This document shows, piece after piece, positions 41,214 through 50,496 of a DNA stretch of 64,000 bases. The position numbers were made by a program, and so were the translations under genes. Under the pieces are notes generated by a model. The model was given only the letters and a program-made list of their open reading frames with translations. It did no database searches and was not told the DNA's origin. Each line of letters begins with the position of its first letter. Position 1 is the stretch's first letter. This DNA comes from an uncultured Acidimicrobiia bacterium (lineage in GTDB: Bacteria > Actinomycetota > Acidimicrobiia > Spongiisociales > Spongiisociaceae). The DNA is taken from positions 558,001 through 622,000 of the forward strand of contig OY282370.1 in assembly GCA_958295745.1 (NCBI GenBank), read 5' to 3'.

Positions 41214-42641
41214 ATGAGTGAACACCAACCGTCTTCGGCGCCGCCGCCCGCATGCGATCTCCTGATCGAGGGCGGGATCGTCATCACCCTCGACGACCGC
41301 CGGCGGGTGATCGAAGACGGCGCGGTGGCCGTCGCCGATGGACGCATCGCGGCAGTCGGCGCCCGATCCGAGCTGGGCGTCTACCGGGAGGGGGCCGCCA
41401 GGATCATCGACTGCACCGGCAAGCTGGTGCTGCCGGGCCTGACCGACGGACACACCCACCTCTTCCAAACCTTGGGAAGGAGCCTGGGAGACGGGATGAG
41501 CCTGGTTCCTTGGCTGCGGCATTTCATGCTCCCCTATTCCTTGAACATGACCCGGGAGATAGCCGAGGCCGCCGTCCGCCTCGGCGCTCTGCAAGCCGCT
41601 CTCTCGGGGACCACCATGGTGGTGGACAACCACTACGCGCCCACGGACACTGAGACGACCCTGGCGGCGGCGCAGGCGGTGGAGGACGTGGGGATCAGGG
41701 GCGCAATCGCCCGGGGGGTCTTCGGGGAGATGAACCCAGGCGCCGAGCTCATGGGGGTGGAACCCCGGCTGTTCATGTGGACCGCCGAACAGGAGCTTGC
41801 GATAACCGAAGAATGCATGGCCGAACGGCCGGCCGGGTCCCGGGTCGAGGTATGGCCCTGCCCGGAGAACATCGTCTACGTCACCCCCGATCTGATCGAG
41901 AGCTGCGCCCAGCTGGCCGAATCGGGCGGGGTCCGCTGGCACATGCATTGTTCCGAGGCGCAGGACGAGATCGGATTCTTCGAGGCGGTCCACTCGGCCC
42001 GCCCGGTGGCCTGGCTGGAGGACCGGGGCCTCCTCTCCGAACGGACCACCTTGGCCCACGCCATCTGGCTGGACCCCGACGAGGTGGCCGCCATGGGCGA
42101 GCGGAAGGCGACCGCCGTGCACAACCCGGTCTCCAACCAGTACCTGGCATCCGGAGTCCTGCACCTCCGGCCTCTGCTCTCGGCGGGCGCCAACGTGGCG
42201 CTGGGAAGCGATGGGATAGCGGTGGCCGGGCAGGACATGTTCGAAGCCATGAAGTCGGGAACGCTGATGCACCGGGTCGCACACCTCGATCCGACCGCCG
42301 CCACGGTCGAGCAGTTCCTCGAGCTGGCCGCCTTGGGGGGCGCGGCCATGACCGGAATCGACGGAGGATCGCTGGCGCCCGGCAAGGCGGCGGACCTGGT
42401 GGTGCTCGACATCGACCGGGTCAGGCACACCCCGTGGAACCGGCCGGCAGCCTCGGTGGTGCACTCGGGCCGGGCGGGCGACGTAGAGACGGTGGTGGTG
42501 GCCGGCGAGGTCATCGTGGAGGACGGCCGATCCACCCGGGTGGACGAGGACGAGGTGCGGGCCGCCGCCGCGGAAGCGGCCGGAAAGCTGTTCGGGAAGG
42601 CCCATCTGACGGGCACCGACCTCATGAAAGACTGGCAATAG
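41214..42641 (+). CDS. Metal-dependent amidohydrolase (ATZ/TRZ or 8-oxoguanine deaminase-like)
   Basis: 475 residues from ATG 41214; the frame is open from 41103 but without support. The metal-site motifs are GHTHLFQTLGR (HxH), WHMHCSEAQDE, LAHAIWLD and GSDG. The FQTL after HxH is characteristic of 8-oxoguanine deaminase, guanine deaminase and triazine hydrolase relatives, which remove exocyclic amino groups from N-heterocycles. It is divergent from the SDR-Rieske operon. An alpha/beta hydrolase gene follows 45 bases later. The end product could feed purine-like degradation. Confidence 0.85.
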   Translation: MSEHQPSSAPPPACDLLIEGGIVITLDDRRRVIEDGAVAVADGRIAAVGARSELGVYREGAARIIDCTGKLVLPGLTDGHTHLFQTLGRSLGDGMSLVPWLRHFMLPYSLNMTREIAEAAVRLGALQAALSGTTMVVDNHYAPTDTETTLAAAQAVEDVGIRGAIARGVFGEMNPGAELMGVEPRLFMWTAEQELAITEECMAERPAGSRVEVWPCPENIVYVTPDLIESCAQLAESGGVRWHMHCSEAQDEIGFFEAVHSARPVAWLEDRGLLSERTTLAHAIWLDPDEVAAMGERKATAVHNPVSNQYLASGVLHLRPLLSAGANVALGSDGIAVAGQDMFEAMKSGTLMHRVAHLDPTAATVEQFLELAALGGAAMTGIDGGSLAPGKAADLVVLDIDRVRHTPWNRPAASVVHSGRAGDVETVVVAGEVIVEDGRSTRVDEDEVRAAAAEAAGKLFGKAHLTGTDLMKDWQ

Positions 42642-42686
42642 ACCGATGAGAGCCGAACCGGGCTCCCGTACCGAAAGGAAAAATCC

Positions 42687-43487
42687 ATGCTGACATCCGA
42701 GGTTCGCCACGGCTACGCAACCGGATCCCAGGGCAACCGCCTGCACTATCTCGACTACGGCGGAGAAGGAACACCTCTGATCTGCATGCACGGGGTGACC
42801 GGCAACGCCTGGAACTGGCATGCCGTAGCGGCGGACATCCGCAGCCGGCGCCGGGTGCTGGCCCTCGATTTCCGCGGCTACGGCGAGAGCCAATGGTCGG
42901 CCTCCCATGACTATCGGACGGACGACCACGCGGCGGACCTGACCGCTCTCATCGATTCGCTCGGTGAGGACCAGGTGGACCTGATGGGCTCCTCGTGGGG
43001 CGCCTTGGTGGCGATCCAATACGCAGCCGATAACCCCGGCCGGGCGGGGAAGGTGGCGGTGGTCGATGTGGAGCCTTCCTTCGCCCAAGGCGAGACCGAC
43101 CTGTTTCCCCGCCCCACCAGCCACGCCGACCACGAAGATGTGAAGAACGGGGTGAGGATGGCCTACCCCAACGCACCGGAGGACATGGTGGAGCTCACCG
43201 CCGCCGCCTGCTTCGGCCCGGTGGACGGCGGACGCCTGGCCCCCAAGCACGATCCCTTCTTCTTCGAGCGGTGGCCGTTCCGCTCCGACGACCACTGGGA
43301 CCGGCTCGGAAGGCTCCCCGCAACCCTCTACGTCCACGCCGCCGACAGCTTCGTGAACGGCGGGGTGATGGCAGAAATGGCCGAACGCACCCCCGACGCC
43401 CGCCTGGTCGAGGTGGCCGACAGCACCCACGTGATCCCGGTCGACAACCCCGCCGGCCTGGTGGAGGTGCTGCTTCCCTTTCTCTGA
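42687..43487 (+). CDS. Alpha/beta-hydrolase
   Basis: 266 residues with the oxyanion HGVTGNAWNW segment, LDFRGYGES, the nucleophile GSSWGALVA (Ser about 108) and the catalytic His in STHVIPVDNP near the C-terminus. AAAGGA precedes the ATG. Cotranscribed with the upstream amidohydrolase by spacing. Family members of this size hydrolyse esters, lactones or C-C bonds, for example ring-cleavage products. Confidence 0.85.
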   Translation: MLTSEVRHGYATGSQGNRLHYLDYGGEGTPLICMHGVTGNAWNWHAVAADIRSRRRVLALDFRGYGESQWSASHDYRTDDHAADLTALIDSLGEDQVDLMGSSWGALVAIQYAADNPGRAGKVAVVDVEPSFAQGETDLFPRPTSHADHEDVKNGVRMAYPNAPEDMVELTAAACFGPVDGGRLAPKHDPFFFERWPFRSDDHWDRLGRLPATLYVHAADSFVNGGVMAEMAERTPDARLVEVADSTHVIPVDNPAGLVEVLLPFL

Positions 43488-43607
43488 AAGCGCAGCCTCG
43501 AAATTGTCGGGTTCATAGCCCGGACAGACCCGAGGCGCCGTAGGCTGGACGAGGCAATCGACGCCGGGCGCGTGGATACGGCCGGGCGCGTGAACAAGGA
43601 GTGCGAG

Positions 43608-44789
43608 ATGGACAACGGTTTGAAAGCAAGGGCGGATGCGGTACTTCAAGGAGTTGTGTCCTCCGATCCGAGGGTGCCGGGGGTGGCGGCGGCGGCCACC
43701 GACCGGGACGGCGACATCTACCGGGGGGCGGCCGGCGTGCGGGTGCTGGGCGGCGACGCCGAGATGACTACCGACACCGTATGCGCCATCTTCTCCACCA
43801 CCAAGGCCGTGGCGGGCACCGCCTGCCTGCAGATGGTGGAAGACGGCACTCTGGATCTGGATGCCCCCGCCAAGACCTACGCGCCCGCCATCGGCGAGAT
43901 GCAGGTGCTGGAGGGGTTCGACGACAACGGAGACCCGATGCTCCGCCCGCCGAAGCGGGACATCACCACCAGGATGCTGTTGCTGCACACGGCGGGCTTC
44001 GGCTACGACTTCTTCAACGAGCAGTACAACCGGATGGCGCAGGACCACGGCCAGCCCAGCGTGGTTACTTCCTCCATGGCGTCGATCACCGCGCCGTTGC
44101 TGTTCGATCCGGGCGATGAGTGGGAGTACGGCGCCAACATCGACTGGGCGGGCTTGGTGGTGGAAGGCATCGCCGGCAAGCGGCTGGGCGAGGTGATGGC
44201 GGAACGGATCCTAGAGCCGCTGGGGATGACCTCCACCTCGTTCACCCTCGACGGGGATATGCGCAGCCGATTGGCCGACATCCATCAGCGCGGGGGCGAC
44301 GGGTCGCTGGATCCCCTGGGATTCGAGCTCCCGCCCGACCCGGAAGTGCACATGGCGGGCCACGGCCTGTATTCGACCGCCGAGGACTATTCCAAGTTCA
44401 TCCGCATGTGGCTGAACGACGGGATGGGGCCGGACGGGCCGGTCCTTCAGAAGCAGACGGTGGAGATGGCGGAACAGAACGGGCTGGAAGGGGACATGAA
44501 GATCAAGGGTCTGCCCGGGGTGATCCCGGAGCTGTCCAACTACGCCGAGTTCTTCCCCGGTATGCCCAAGTCGTGGGCGTTGACCTTCATGATCAACGAG
44601 GAGGACGCCCCCACCGGACGCCCGGCGGGTTCGCTGGCCTGGGCGGGGCTGGCCAACCTGTACTACTGGATCGACCGGAGCAACGGCATCGGCGGTTTCT
44701 GGGCCACCCAGATCTTCCCGTTCGCCGACCCCACCTCGGTGGTCGGCTACCTGGACTTCGAGACCGCGGTCTACGACAACGCCGCCTGA
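43608..44789 (+). CDS. Serine hydrolase of the beta-lactamase/esterase class C family
   Basis: 393 residues from ATG 43608 with AAGGAG upstream; the frame continues to 43572 without support. It has SxxK in FSTTKAVAG (Ser about 59) and YGANIDW (YxN). There is no signal peptide, so a cytoplasmic esterase or peptidase is more likely than a beta-lactamase. It is the third plus-strand gene in the amidohydrolase-hydrolase group, about 120 bases after the previous one. Confidence 0.85.
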   Translation: MDNGLKARADAVLQGVVSSDPRVPGVAAAATDRDGDIYRGAAGVRVLGGDAEMTTDTVCAIFSTTKAVAGTACLQMVEDGTLDLDAPAKTYAPAIGEMQVLEGFDDNGDPMLRPPKRDITTRMLLLHTAGFGYDFFNEQYNRMAQDHGQPSVVTSSMASITAPLLFDPGDEWEYGANIDWAGLVVEGIAGKRLGEVMAERILEPLGMTSTSFTLDGDMRSRLADIHQRGGDGSLDPLGFELPPDPEVHMAGHGLYSTAEDYSKFIRMWLNDGMGPDGPVLQKQTVEMAEQNGLEGDMKIKGLPGVIPELSNYAEFFPGMPKSWALTFMINEEDAPTGRPAGSLAWAGLANLYYWIDRSNGIGGFWATQIFPFADPTSVVGYLDFETAVYDNAA

Positions 44790-44882
44790 TCCGTCGGCGG
44801 CCCCCCGGATCGCCCCTTCTATCGGAGAGAAAGGGCTATCGGAGAGAATAGGGGCAGCTCATACGGCGCGTTCGGCCGGCCC

Positions 44883-46037
44883 TCAACCGAGTAGGCGTTG
44901 TATTCCAAACATGGAGATGTCGTAGGGCGGCGTCCGTCCGGCGGCCAAGTCGGCTACCGCTTCCCCGACCGCGGGCGAGAACTTGAAGCCGTGGCCGGAG
45001 CAGGCGCTGCTGATGATCACATTGGGATGGCCCGGGTGGACGTCCAGCAGAAAATGCTCGTCCGGCGTGTCGGTGTACATACAGACGATGGAACGCAGGA
45101 CGCGTCCGCCCAGCCGGGGCAGGATGCCGGAGATCGCATCCCGCAGGTCCTGCTCGTCGGAGAGGCGCACCTCCCGGTCCACGTCCTCCGGGCGGTCATA
45201 CATCTCTCCGTCATGGTGGAAGCCGGCCTTCACCCCCCGCCCGAAGTCGGGCTGGCAGTAGAGCAACCGCCCCGGCGCCCATTCCCAGGAGTGGTTGGGG
45301 CACCGGTCAGGACCGAACAGCCCGCCCCCGCCCGCCGGCTCGAACCAGACCTGCACCTGGCGCTCCACCCGCAGCGGGAGATCGGGTTCGGAAACCAGAC
45401 GGCGGTTCCAGGCGCCGGCCGCCAGCACCACCGCCCCCGCCGCATACTCGCCGGAGTCCGTGAACACCTTCACCCCGCCTCCGTCGGGCTGCCATCTTCG
45501 GACCGGTTCGTCGAAATGCAGCCGGGCCCCCCGCCGTGCGGCCTCCTCCAGCTGCGCCCGCACACACTCCTCCCCGAACAGCACACCGCCGTTGGGGTCG
45601 TAGACGCCCACCATCTCCTCCTGCGGCTCGAACTGCGGCCACCGCCCCCGTATCTCGTCGGCGTCCAGCATCTCCATCGGCAGGCCATGCTCCTGCGACG
45701 ACCGCCGCACCCCCAGTATCGACCCGCTGTCCGGCCTGCCGATGGTGACCCCGCCCGTGATCCGCAACAGCTCTCCCCGCCCCCTGCCGGAAGACTCCTC
45801 CAGCCGCCGCCACAGCCGGTAGGCCTGCCGGACCATCGGCACATACGCAGGGTGCTCGGCGTACAACTCCCTGATCATCCGGGTCTCGCCGTGACTGGAT
45901 CCCAGGGCATGCGGAGGGGTGCCCGAGTCGAACCCGGCCACCGAGAGTCCGCGCCGAGCCAGTGAAACAGCCGCCGCACTCCCGTGCGCGCCCAACCCCG
46001 CCACGATCACATCGAAAGCCGCCGGCGCGCCCATCAT
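44883..46037 (-). CDS. Monomeric sarcosine oxidase/N-methyl amino acid oxidase-like flavoenzyme
   Basis: About 385 residues. The FAD Rossmann motif is GLGAHGSAAAVSLARRG. CMYTDTPDEHFLLDVHPGHP includes the Cys that binds FAD covalently in MSOX/MTOX, and SGHGFKFSPAVGEAVADLA matches the C-terminal flavin-binding segment. The enzyme should oxidatively remove N-methyl groups from secondary amines, producing formaldehyde and H2O2. The true start is likely ATG 46037 or 46034, not the TTG at 46046. Confidence 0.88.
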   Translation of the reverse strand: MMGAPAAFDVIVAGLGAHGSAAAVSLARRGLSVAGFDSGTPPHALGSSHGETRMIRELYAEHPAYVPMVRQAYRLWRRLEESSGRGRGELLRITGGVTIGRPDSGSILGVRRSSQEHGLPMEMLDADEIRGRWPQFEPQEEMVGVYDPNGGVLFGEECVRAQLEEAARRGARLHFDEPVRRWQPDGGGVKVFTDSGEYAAGAVVLAAGAWNRRLVSEPDLPLRVERQVQVWFEPAGGGGLFGPDRCPNHSWEWAPGRLLYCQPDFGRGVKAGFHHDGEMYDRPEDVDREVRLSDEQDLRDAISGILPRLGGRVLRSIVCMYTDTPDEHFLLDVHPGHPNVIISSACSGHGFKFSPAVGEAVADLAAGRTPPYDISMFGIQRLLG

Positions 46038-46117
46038 CCCAACCAAGAATACGGAAATCGCCGGTCAGATGGAGGATTTCGGTAGATGCTCTACACCAGG
46101 CCGTCTATCCGCTTCTA

Positions 46118-46738
46118 TCATCGAGCTGCCGGAAACCATTCTTGCATCAGGCTTTTGAACTCCTGGAACGATCTGTCCGTGCAACGGCGCAGGGATACCT
46201 TTTCGGCCATCCGTAGATAGAGGGAAGCGCTGCGAGGTTGCCTCGTCTCTCGTAATGCCGCATGGAATGCTTCCTTGGGTTGATCGGGCTTATACTCGCC
46301 TTCCTGCAGCCATCCCTGATCCCTCAACCAGCTACGAAGCTGCGGCCTGCGGCCTTTCCACCCCGCCACCTCGTCAACTTGGGGAGAGTCGCTCCATACC
46401 CACACCTCCAGCTCAGGCGACAGTACGATAGCCCGCGCTCGACCCTTCCACGGCAATCGGACGAAATCATTATTGAGCGACTCTTGTAGCTCCTCCCTGG
46501 GGGTGGTTTCTCGTCCACTCCCTTCGTGATCGAACATCAGTAGCCCGTGTTCATACCGGTTCGAGAAGCTGGATAAGAATTGTACGCCTCGTAACGCGCA
46601 ACCAGGATCATGTTGTGGATGAACCATTATCTCCACCTCGATCGGTCGTATGTCCAATGCCTTCGGCCTCGACAAGAGACCCTTTAACGTATATTCTATA
46701 TCCTTGTCGGCAGCGAGCACTAACAAATCTTTCTTCAT
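46118..46738 (-). CDS. Small TOPRIM-like acidic-motif protein paired with an AAA ATPase
   Basis: 206 residues from ATG 46738, which overlaps the ATPase stop (ATGA). The start reads MKKDLLVLAADKDIEYTLKG, with Asp11/Asp13 and Glu15, and a later acidic motif LLMFDHEGSG lies at about residues 67-76. The spacing of an N-terminal acidic strand and a later D-x-E strand resembles TOPRIM-like nuclease subunits such as those of OLD, RloB/AbiLii or AriB, though the fold cannot be proved by eye. Adjacency and coupling to an SMC/RecF-like ATPase support a two-component defence unit. Confidence 0.65.
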   Translation of the reverse strand: MKKDLLVLAADKDIEYTLKGLLSRPKALDIRPIEVEIMVHPQHDPGCALRGVQFLSSFSNRYEHGLLMFDHEGSGRETTPREELQESLNNDFVRLPWKGRARAIVLSPELEVWVWSDSPQVDEVAGWKGRRPQLRSWLRDQGWLQEGEYKPDQPKEAFHAALRETRQPRSASLYLRMAEKVSLRRCTDRSFQEFKSLMQEWFPAAR

Positions 46739-47991
46739 CCTAATATCCCTGAAGCAAGCAGCGTGCCGAGGTCCACCTCTTGATTCCATTCCCTAAGCAT
46801 CGGGTGTTCGGAACCTAATACTATATCTGTAGCCCCCTCATCGTTTTTGGCGAAACAGAGCACTTGTTTCGGATCAGATTCGTTCAACATTACGGGCGAA
46901 TGAGTAGCAAGGAGCACTTGAGCATCATAGACCGAGGAGAGAGAATCGTACATGGTTGTCACTGCCTTGGGATGAATCCCATTCTCTGGCTCTTCTATCA
47001 GGTATATTCCCTGAGAATCGATCAGATAGGCTGGCAGGGTGAGAGCCGTGAGCCGTAACGTACCATCGGAAACCAACCAGGAAGGAACCCCGTGTCCACC
47101 CCGATATTCATAGATCATATAGCAATGCCTATCCTCAGGACGCTCTGTAGTGGTGATATCGACCAGGTCAGGAAGAGCAGTACGCAAGTGATTTATCCAA
47201 GCATCATATCTTTCTTTGTTTTCTTTCCGTAAACGCGAGACCACCCAGGGTAGATTCGATCCATCAGGCAAGAATCCCCGAAATTTGGTCGGGGGGCTGG
47301 GCCGCCTGATCGCAAGGCTGTTGAGCACAAAACTCTGGACGCCCTGCTCCAGATAGTCTCGAAACCAAGTAGCGACAGGAAAGGAATTTTCGTCTGAGAT
47401 CAGGTTGCCGAAGGCTGACTTTTTGGGTCCCAGCTTGAAGGAAGGCTTCCAGCCTTTTCCCGCAGGATGCTTTTCGCTGTAGAAATTGTCGTTCCCACCC
47501 GGTGCCTTGTTGATCATTACTTTGGTGTCCTGACCGCGGATCTGTACTTGCAAAGTGCTGGGAGGAGTGATAGGCACGGGAAACAACTCCCGTTGAGGGG
47601 CTTCAACCACTGTGGCTTTCTTGAACAGAAGCGTCTCCGCTTTGAACTCGAACCCACGTTCTGTATCATCGAATCCAATCTCGACCTGGTACCTGACCGT
47701 ATCCATTTCCGGTTTCTCGATTATTTTTCTCAGTTCGTCGGGGATTCTTGCCTCCACCGCTAATTCGAAGCTGTCGCCTCGACCTTGGAAGAGGAGGCTC
47801 TCAGGATTAGGAGTACGACCGGCAATGGTTTCGTCCAACCCATCCGAGATCAGGTCACTAAGGAAGCCGACGGTGTCCAGAAAGGTGGTCTTACCTGACG
47901 CATTAGGGCCCACCAGGATATGAAAGGATTGCAACGGCCTTTGCGCATACCGCAGACAACGGTAGTTGAGAGCCTCGATGAGCGTGATCAT
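46735..47991 (-). CDS. RecF/OLD-like AAA ATPase (AAA_21 type)
   Basis: 418 residues. Walker A is GPNASGKTTFLD (residues about 28-39); Walker B is IYLIEEPENGIHPKA (about 320) and VSDGTLRLTALTLPAYL contains the ABC-type signature. The insert between them is long and charged. Such ATPases act as sensors or molecular clamps in PARIS, Septu, AbiL and Gabija-like systems. The gene lies between a sarcosine-oxidase-like gene and an XRE regulator, outside the main defence island, and is AT-richer than both. It is the first gene of its unit. Confidence 0.88.
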   Translation of the reverse strand: MITLIEALNYRCLRYAQRPLQSFHILVGPNASGKTTFLDTVGFLSDLISDGLDETIAGRTPNPESLLFQGRGDSFELAVEARIPDELRKIIEKPEMDTVRYQVEIGFDDTERGFEFKAETLLFKKATVVEAPQRELFPVPITPPSTLQVQIRGQDTKVMINKAPGGNDNFYSEKHPAGKGWKPSFKLGPKKSAFGNLISDENSFPVATWFRDYLEQGVQSFVLNSLAIRRPSPPTKFRGFLPDGSNLPWVVSRLRKENKERYDAWINHLRTALPDLVDITTTERPEDRHCYMIYEYRGGHGVPSWLVSDGTLRLTALTLPAYLIDSQGIYLIEEPENGIHPKAVTTMYDSLSSVYDAQVLLATHSPVMLNESDPKQVLCFAKNDEGATDIVLGSEHPMLREWNQEVDLGTLLASGILG

Positions 47992-48074
47992 CCGTTTCCT
48001 CCATCGAGCGCCGCCGTCGGAAGTTCCCTACCCGAACACCTGCGACTCTAATTGAATCGGCAAAGCCGCGCCTA

Positions 48075-48680
48075 TCAGAACGAGGGGGGTGAGGTGATTA
48101 TGAGCACACGGCAGGTCTGGTGCTCGTTCGTAGACATGACGTGAGGGACGGTGGCCGGGTAGAGGTATATATCTCCCGGAGTCAGCTCCACGCTGCCGAA
48201 CCCTTCCAGATCCACCTGCAGGCGCCCCTCCAAGACAAAAAGCATCTCCTCGCCCGCATGTCCGGCGTTCTCGGTGCGGACTCCCGGCTCGAAGTTGACC
48301 TCGCTCGGATCGATCAGCTGGGACCGCCCGCGGGTGAGGAACCGGGTGGTGGCGCCTTCGGTCAGCTCGTAGACCTCGCCCTCTCCGCGTCGTATCAGGC
48401 TCACCTGCGGCTTTCTCTGCGGCTGGAGCAGACCGTGGGCGGTGGCGCCGAGGGCTTGGGCCACGTTGTGGAGAGCTATCAGGCTCGGCATGGCCTTCCC
48501 GTTCTCGAGCTGGCTCAAGAACGGCTGAGAAAGCCCGCAACGGTCAGCAAGCTGCCGAAGGGTGAGGCCTTGGGCCTTCCGCAGCGTCCTGAGCGCCGTC
48601 CCCAGTGCGGAGGCCACCGCCTCCTCGTCGACCGCCGGAGGGGCTTGCCCGGCGATGGTTTTCACTGCCATGACCGCCAT
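48075..48680 (-). CDS. XRE-family regulator with C-terminal cupin domain
   Basis: 201 residues. A helix-turn-helix (LRQLADRCGLSQPFLSQLEN, about residues 41-60) is followed by a cupin sensor domain with GHAGEEMLFVLEGRLQVDLE and GDIYLYPATVPHVMST. GGGGAGG precedes ATG 48680. These repressors or activators sense small ligands in the cupin. It lies 31 bases after the amidohydrolase gene on the same strand and is probably cotranscribed with it, so it could be an autoregulatory sensor of that pathway. Confidence 0.88.
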   Translation of the reverse strand: MAVMAVKTIAGQAPPAVDEEAVASALGTALRTLRKAQGLTLRQLADRCGLSQPFLSQLENGKAMPSLIALHNVAQALGATAHGLLQPQRKPQVSLIRRGEGEVYELTEGATTRFLTRGRSQLIDPSEVNFEPGVRTENAGHAGEEMLFVLEGRLQVDLEGFGSVELTPGDIYLYPATVPHVMSTNEHQTCRVLIITSPPSF

Positions 48681-48711
48681 GTTACCCGCCTCCCCATCGG
48701 CGGATGGCTTG

Positions 48712-50097
48712 TTACCTGAGCCCTATCCTTCGGATCAGGTCGCGGGACCGGGCTTTGGCCTCGGCCATCACCTCGTCCTGATCGACCTCGGTGCATCTGC
48801 CCTCCTCCACGATGATCCGCCCCCCGACGATGTTCAACACCACGTCGCTCGCCCGGGCCGCATAGACCAAAGCGGCGAGGGGATCGTGCACCGGCGTCAG
48901 ATGGGGGCGGTGGAGATCGACCGCTATCACATCGGCCAGGGCCCCCGGTTCCAACCGCCCGGAGTCCAGGCCCAGCGCCGCCGCCCCGCCTCGGGTGGCC
49001 AGATGCAGCGCCTCCCCCGCCGAAGAAGCCCCCGGGTCCATATCGGCCAGCCTATGCATGAGAACCAGCATCTTCATGTTCTCGAAGAGGTCCTGGCGGT
49101 GGCCGCAGGTCGAACCATCCGTCCCCAGAGCCACGGTCGCCCCCGACTCCAGCAGGCGGCGCATGGGCATGACGCCGTAAGGCACGTATTGGTTCGACAT
49201 CGGGCAGTGCGCTACCGCGGTGCGAGTCGAGCCGAGCGCCTCGATCTCCTCCTCGTCCAGCCAGGCGGCGTGGGCCAGCACGGTGTCGGGGCCCAGCAGC
49301 CCGTTGTCGCGGAGCCAAACGGCGGGCCGTACCCCGTAGGCTTCCCGGTATACCTCGGGATCGCTCCTCGGCGCGCTGAGATGGGTGTGCCAACCCGTCC
49401 CATACGACCGGGCCATCTCCACCGCGGCCGCCAGTAGGTCCTGGTCGGTGTAGACCGCGTTGATCGGACCGGGCCATACAACCACCTTCGATCCGGGCGG
49501 GCGCGCCCTGATGCACGCTTCGGTGATGGCCAGCTCTTCCTCGCCGCTGAGCGAAAAAGCATTCCTGGGCAGCCCTTGGCGCTCGGCGAGAGCGGTATAG
49601 CCGCCGGCCACCCCCCTCGCCACCACCCCTCTTAGCCCCACCTCCTCTATGGCCTCCGCAACCGCCAGCGTCGCTGCCTGATCGGTGCGCCCGTAGTGGT
49701 GATCGAGCAGACAGGCGGCGCCCGCCAAGGCCGCCTCGACCGCCCCTAGGTAGACCGCCGCCCTGGTCTCCTCCGGCGTGATCTGCGCGGCGTAGGGCCA
49801 CATGAACCTGCCGAGCCATTCCCAACCGGGAAGCCCCTCGCCGAGCGTGCGCCCCAACGATTGGAAGAGGTGGTTGTGGCAATCGATGAGGCCCGGCATG
49901 ACCAGCCGCCCCCGGCACGAGATCACCCTGGCGGCCCGGTAGGCGGAGGCTTCGTCTTTCGATCCGACGGCTGCTATCCGGTCGCATGAGATCGCCACGA
50001 AGCCGTCCTCGATGACCGGGCGGGCGGGGTCGAGCGTCACGACCGCGCCGGATTCGAGGAGGAGATCGCATTGCACCGGCGGTCCGGCGGACTTCAT
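48712..50097 (-). CDS. Metal-dependent amidohydrolase (ATZ/TRZ or cytosine-deaminase-like), second copy
   Basis: 461 residues from ATG 50097 with GAGGAG upstream. Metal motifs are DCHNHLFQSLGRT, GWHTHLSAPR, LAHAAWLDEEE and GTDGSTCG. It is a paralogue of 41214-42641 (FQSLGR in the same place), but with shorter loops. It probably deaminates or hydrolyses an N-heterocycle. The XRE-cupin gene follows on the same strand. Confidence 0.88.
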   Translation of the reverse strand: MKSAGPPVQCDLLLESGAVVTLDPARPVIEDGFVAISCDRIAAVGSKDEASAYRAARVISCRGRLVMPGLIDCHNHLFQSLGRTLGEGLPGWEWLGRFMWPYAAQITPEETRAAVYLGAVEAALAGAACLLDHHYGRTDQAATLAVAEAIEEVGLRGVVARGVAGGYTALAERQGLPRNAFSLSGEEELAITEACIRARPPGSKVVVWPGPINAVYTDQDLLAAAVEMARSYGTGWHTHLSAPRSDPEVYREAYGVRPAVWLRDNGLLGPDTVLAHAAWLDEEEIEALGSTRTAVAHCPMSNQYVPYGVMPMRRLLESGATVALGTDGSTCGHRQDLFENMKMLVLMHRLADMDPGASSAGEALHLATRGGAAALGLDSGRLEPGALADVIAVDLHRPHLTPVHDPLAALVYAARASDVVLNIVGGRIIVEEGRCTEVDQDEVMAEAKARSRDLIRRIGLR

Positions 50098-50274
50098 ACA
50101 CACTCCTCGTTGTTCGCTCCGCCGCCGGGCGGGTGTGATGGTCGTCTTTCGAGTCGAGTCCGAGGCGGCGGTGAAAGGGTGCTGGATGTGAACATCGGGG
50201 GGACCTGGAAAATACCCATCTGGTAGGATAGTAGATAGAGGGGTTCACTCCTGCAGCCAACCCGTAAGAGCTCG

Positions 50275-50496
50275 ATGCCGATTGCTCACATCCATTTCAT
50301 GTACGACTTGGTGGAGGGGGATCTGCGCGCCGCCAAGCGCAGACTCGCCGAGGACGTGGCCGACAGCATCGCCCGCCATGTCGTCCACCATCACCAAGGC
50401 TCGCCCAAGGATCTGGTGACCGTGGTCTTCCACGATATAGGCGCGGACGATTGGGCGTCCGGGGGCAAACTCTTCAGCGACAAGGAAGACGAGTAG
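50275..50496 (+). CDS. 4-oxalocrotonate tautomerase-family protein (short)
   Basis: 73 residues starting MPIAHIHFMYDLVEG: after Met removal Pro1 would be the catalytic N-terminal proline of the tautomerase family. RAAKRRLAEDVADSIARHV fits the following helix, and LVTVVFHDIGADDWASGG fits the second strand. Its TAG stop overlaps the GTG start of the Rieske gene by one base (TAGTG). Family members isomerise enols, decarboxylate or dehalogenate. The one-to-one coupling to an oxygenase suggests it works on the oxygenated product. Confidence 0.75.
   Translation: MPIAHIHFMYDLVEGDLRAAKRRLAEDVADSIARHVVHHHQGSPKDLVTVVFHDIGADDWASGGKLFSDKEDE

Noticed and set aside
41091-44048. A 985-residue open frame on the minus strand
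   Set aside because: It is antisense to the amidohydrolase, hydrolase and serine-hydrolase genes and has low-complexity Gly/His/Val composition.
43608-44789. Antibiotic-resistance beta-lactamase
   Set aside because: SxxK and YxN are shared with esterases and peptidases; there is no signal peptide and the context is catabolic.
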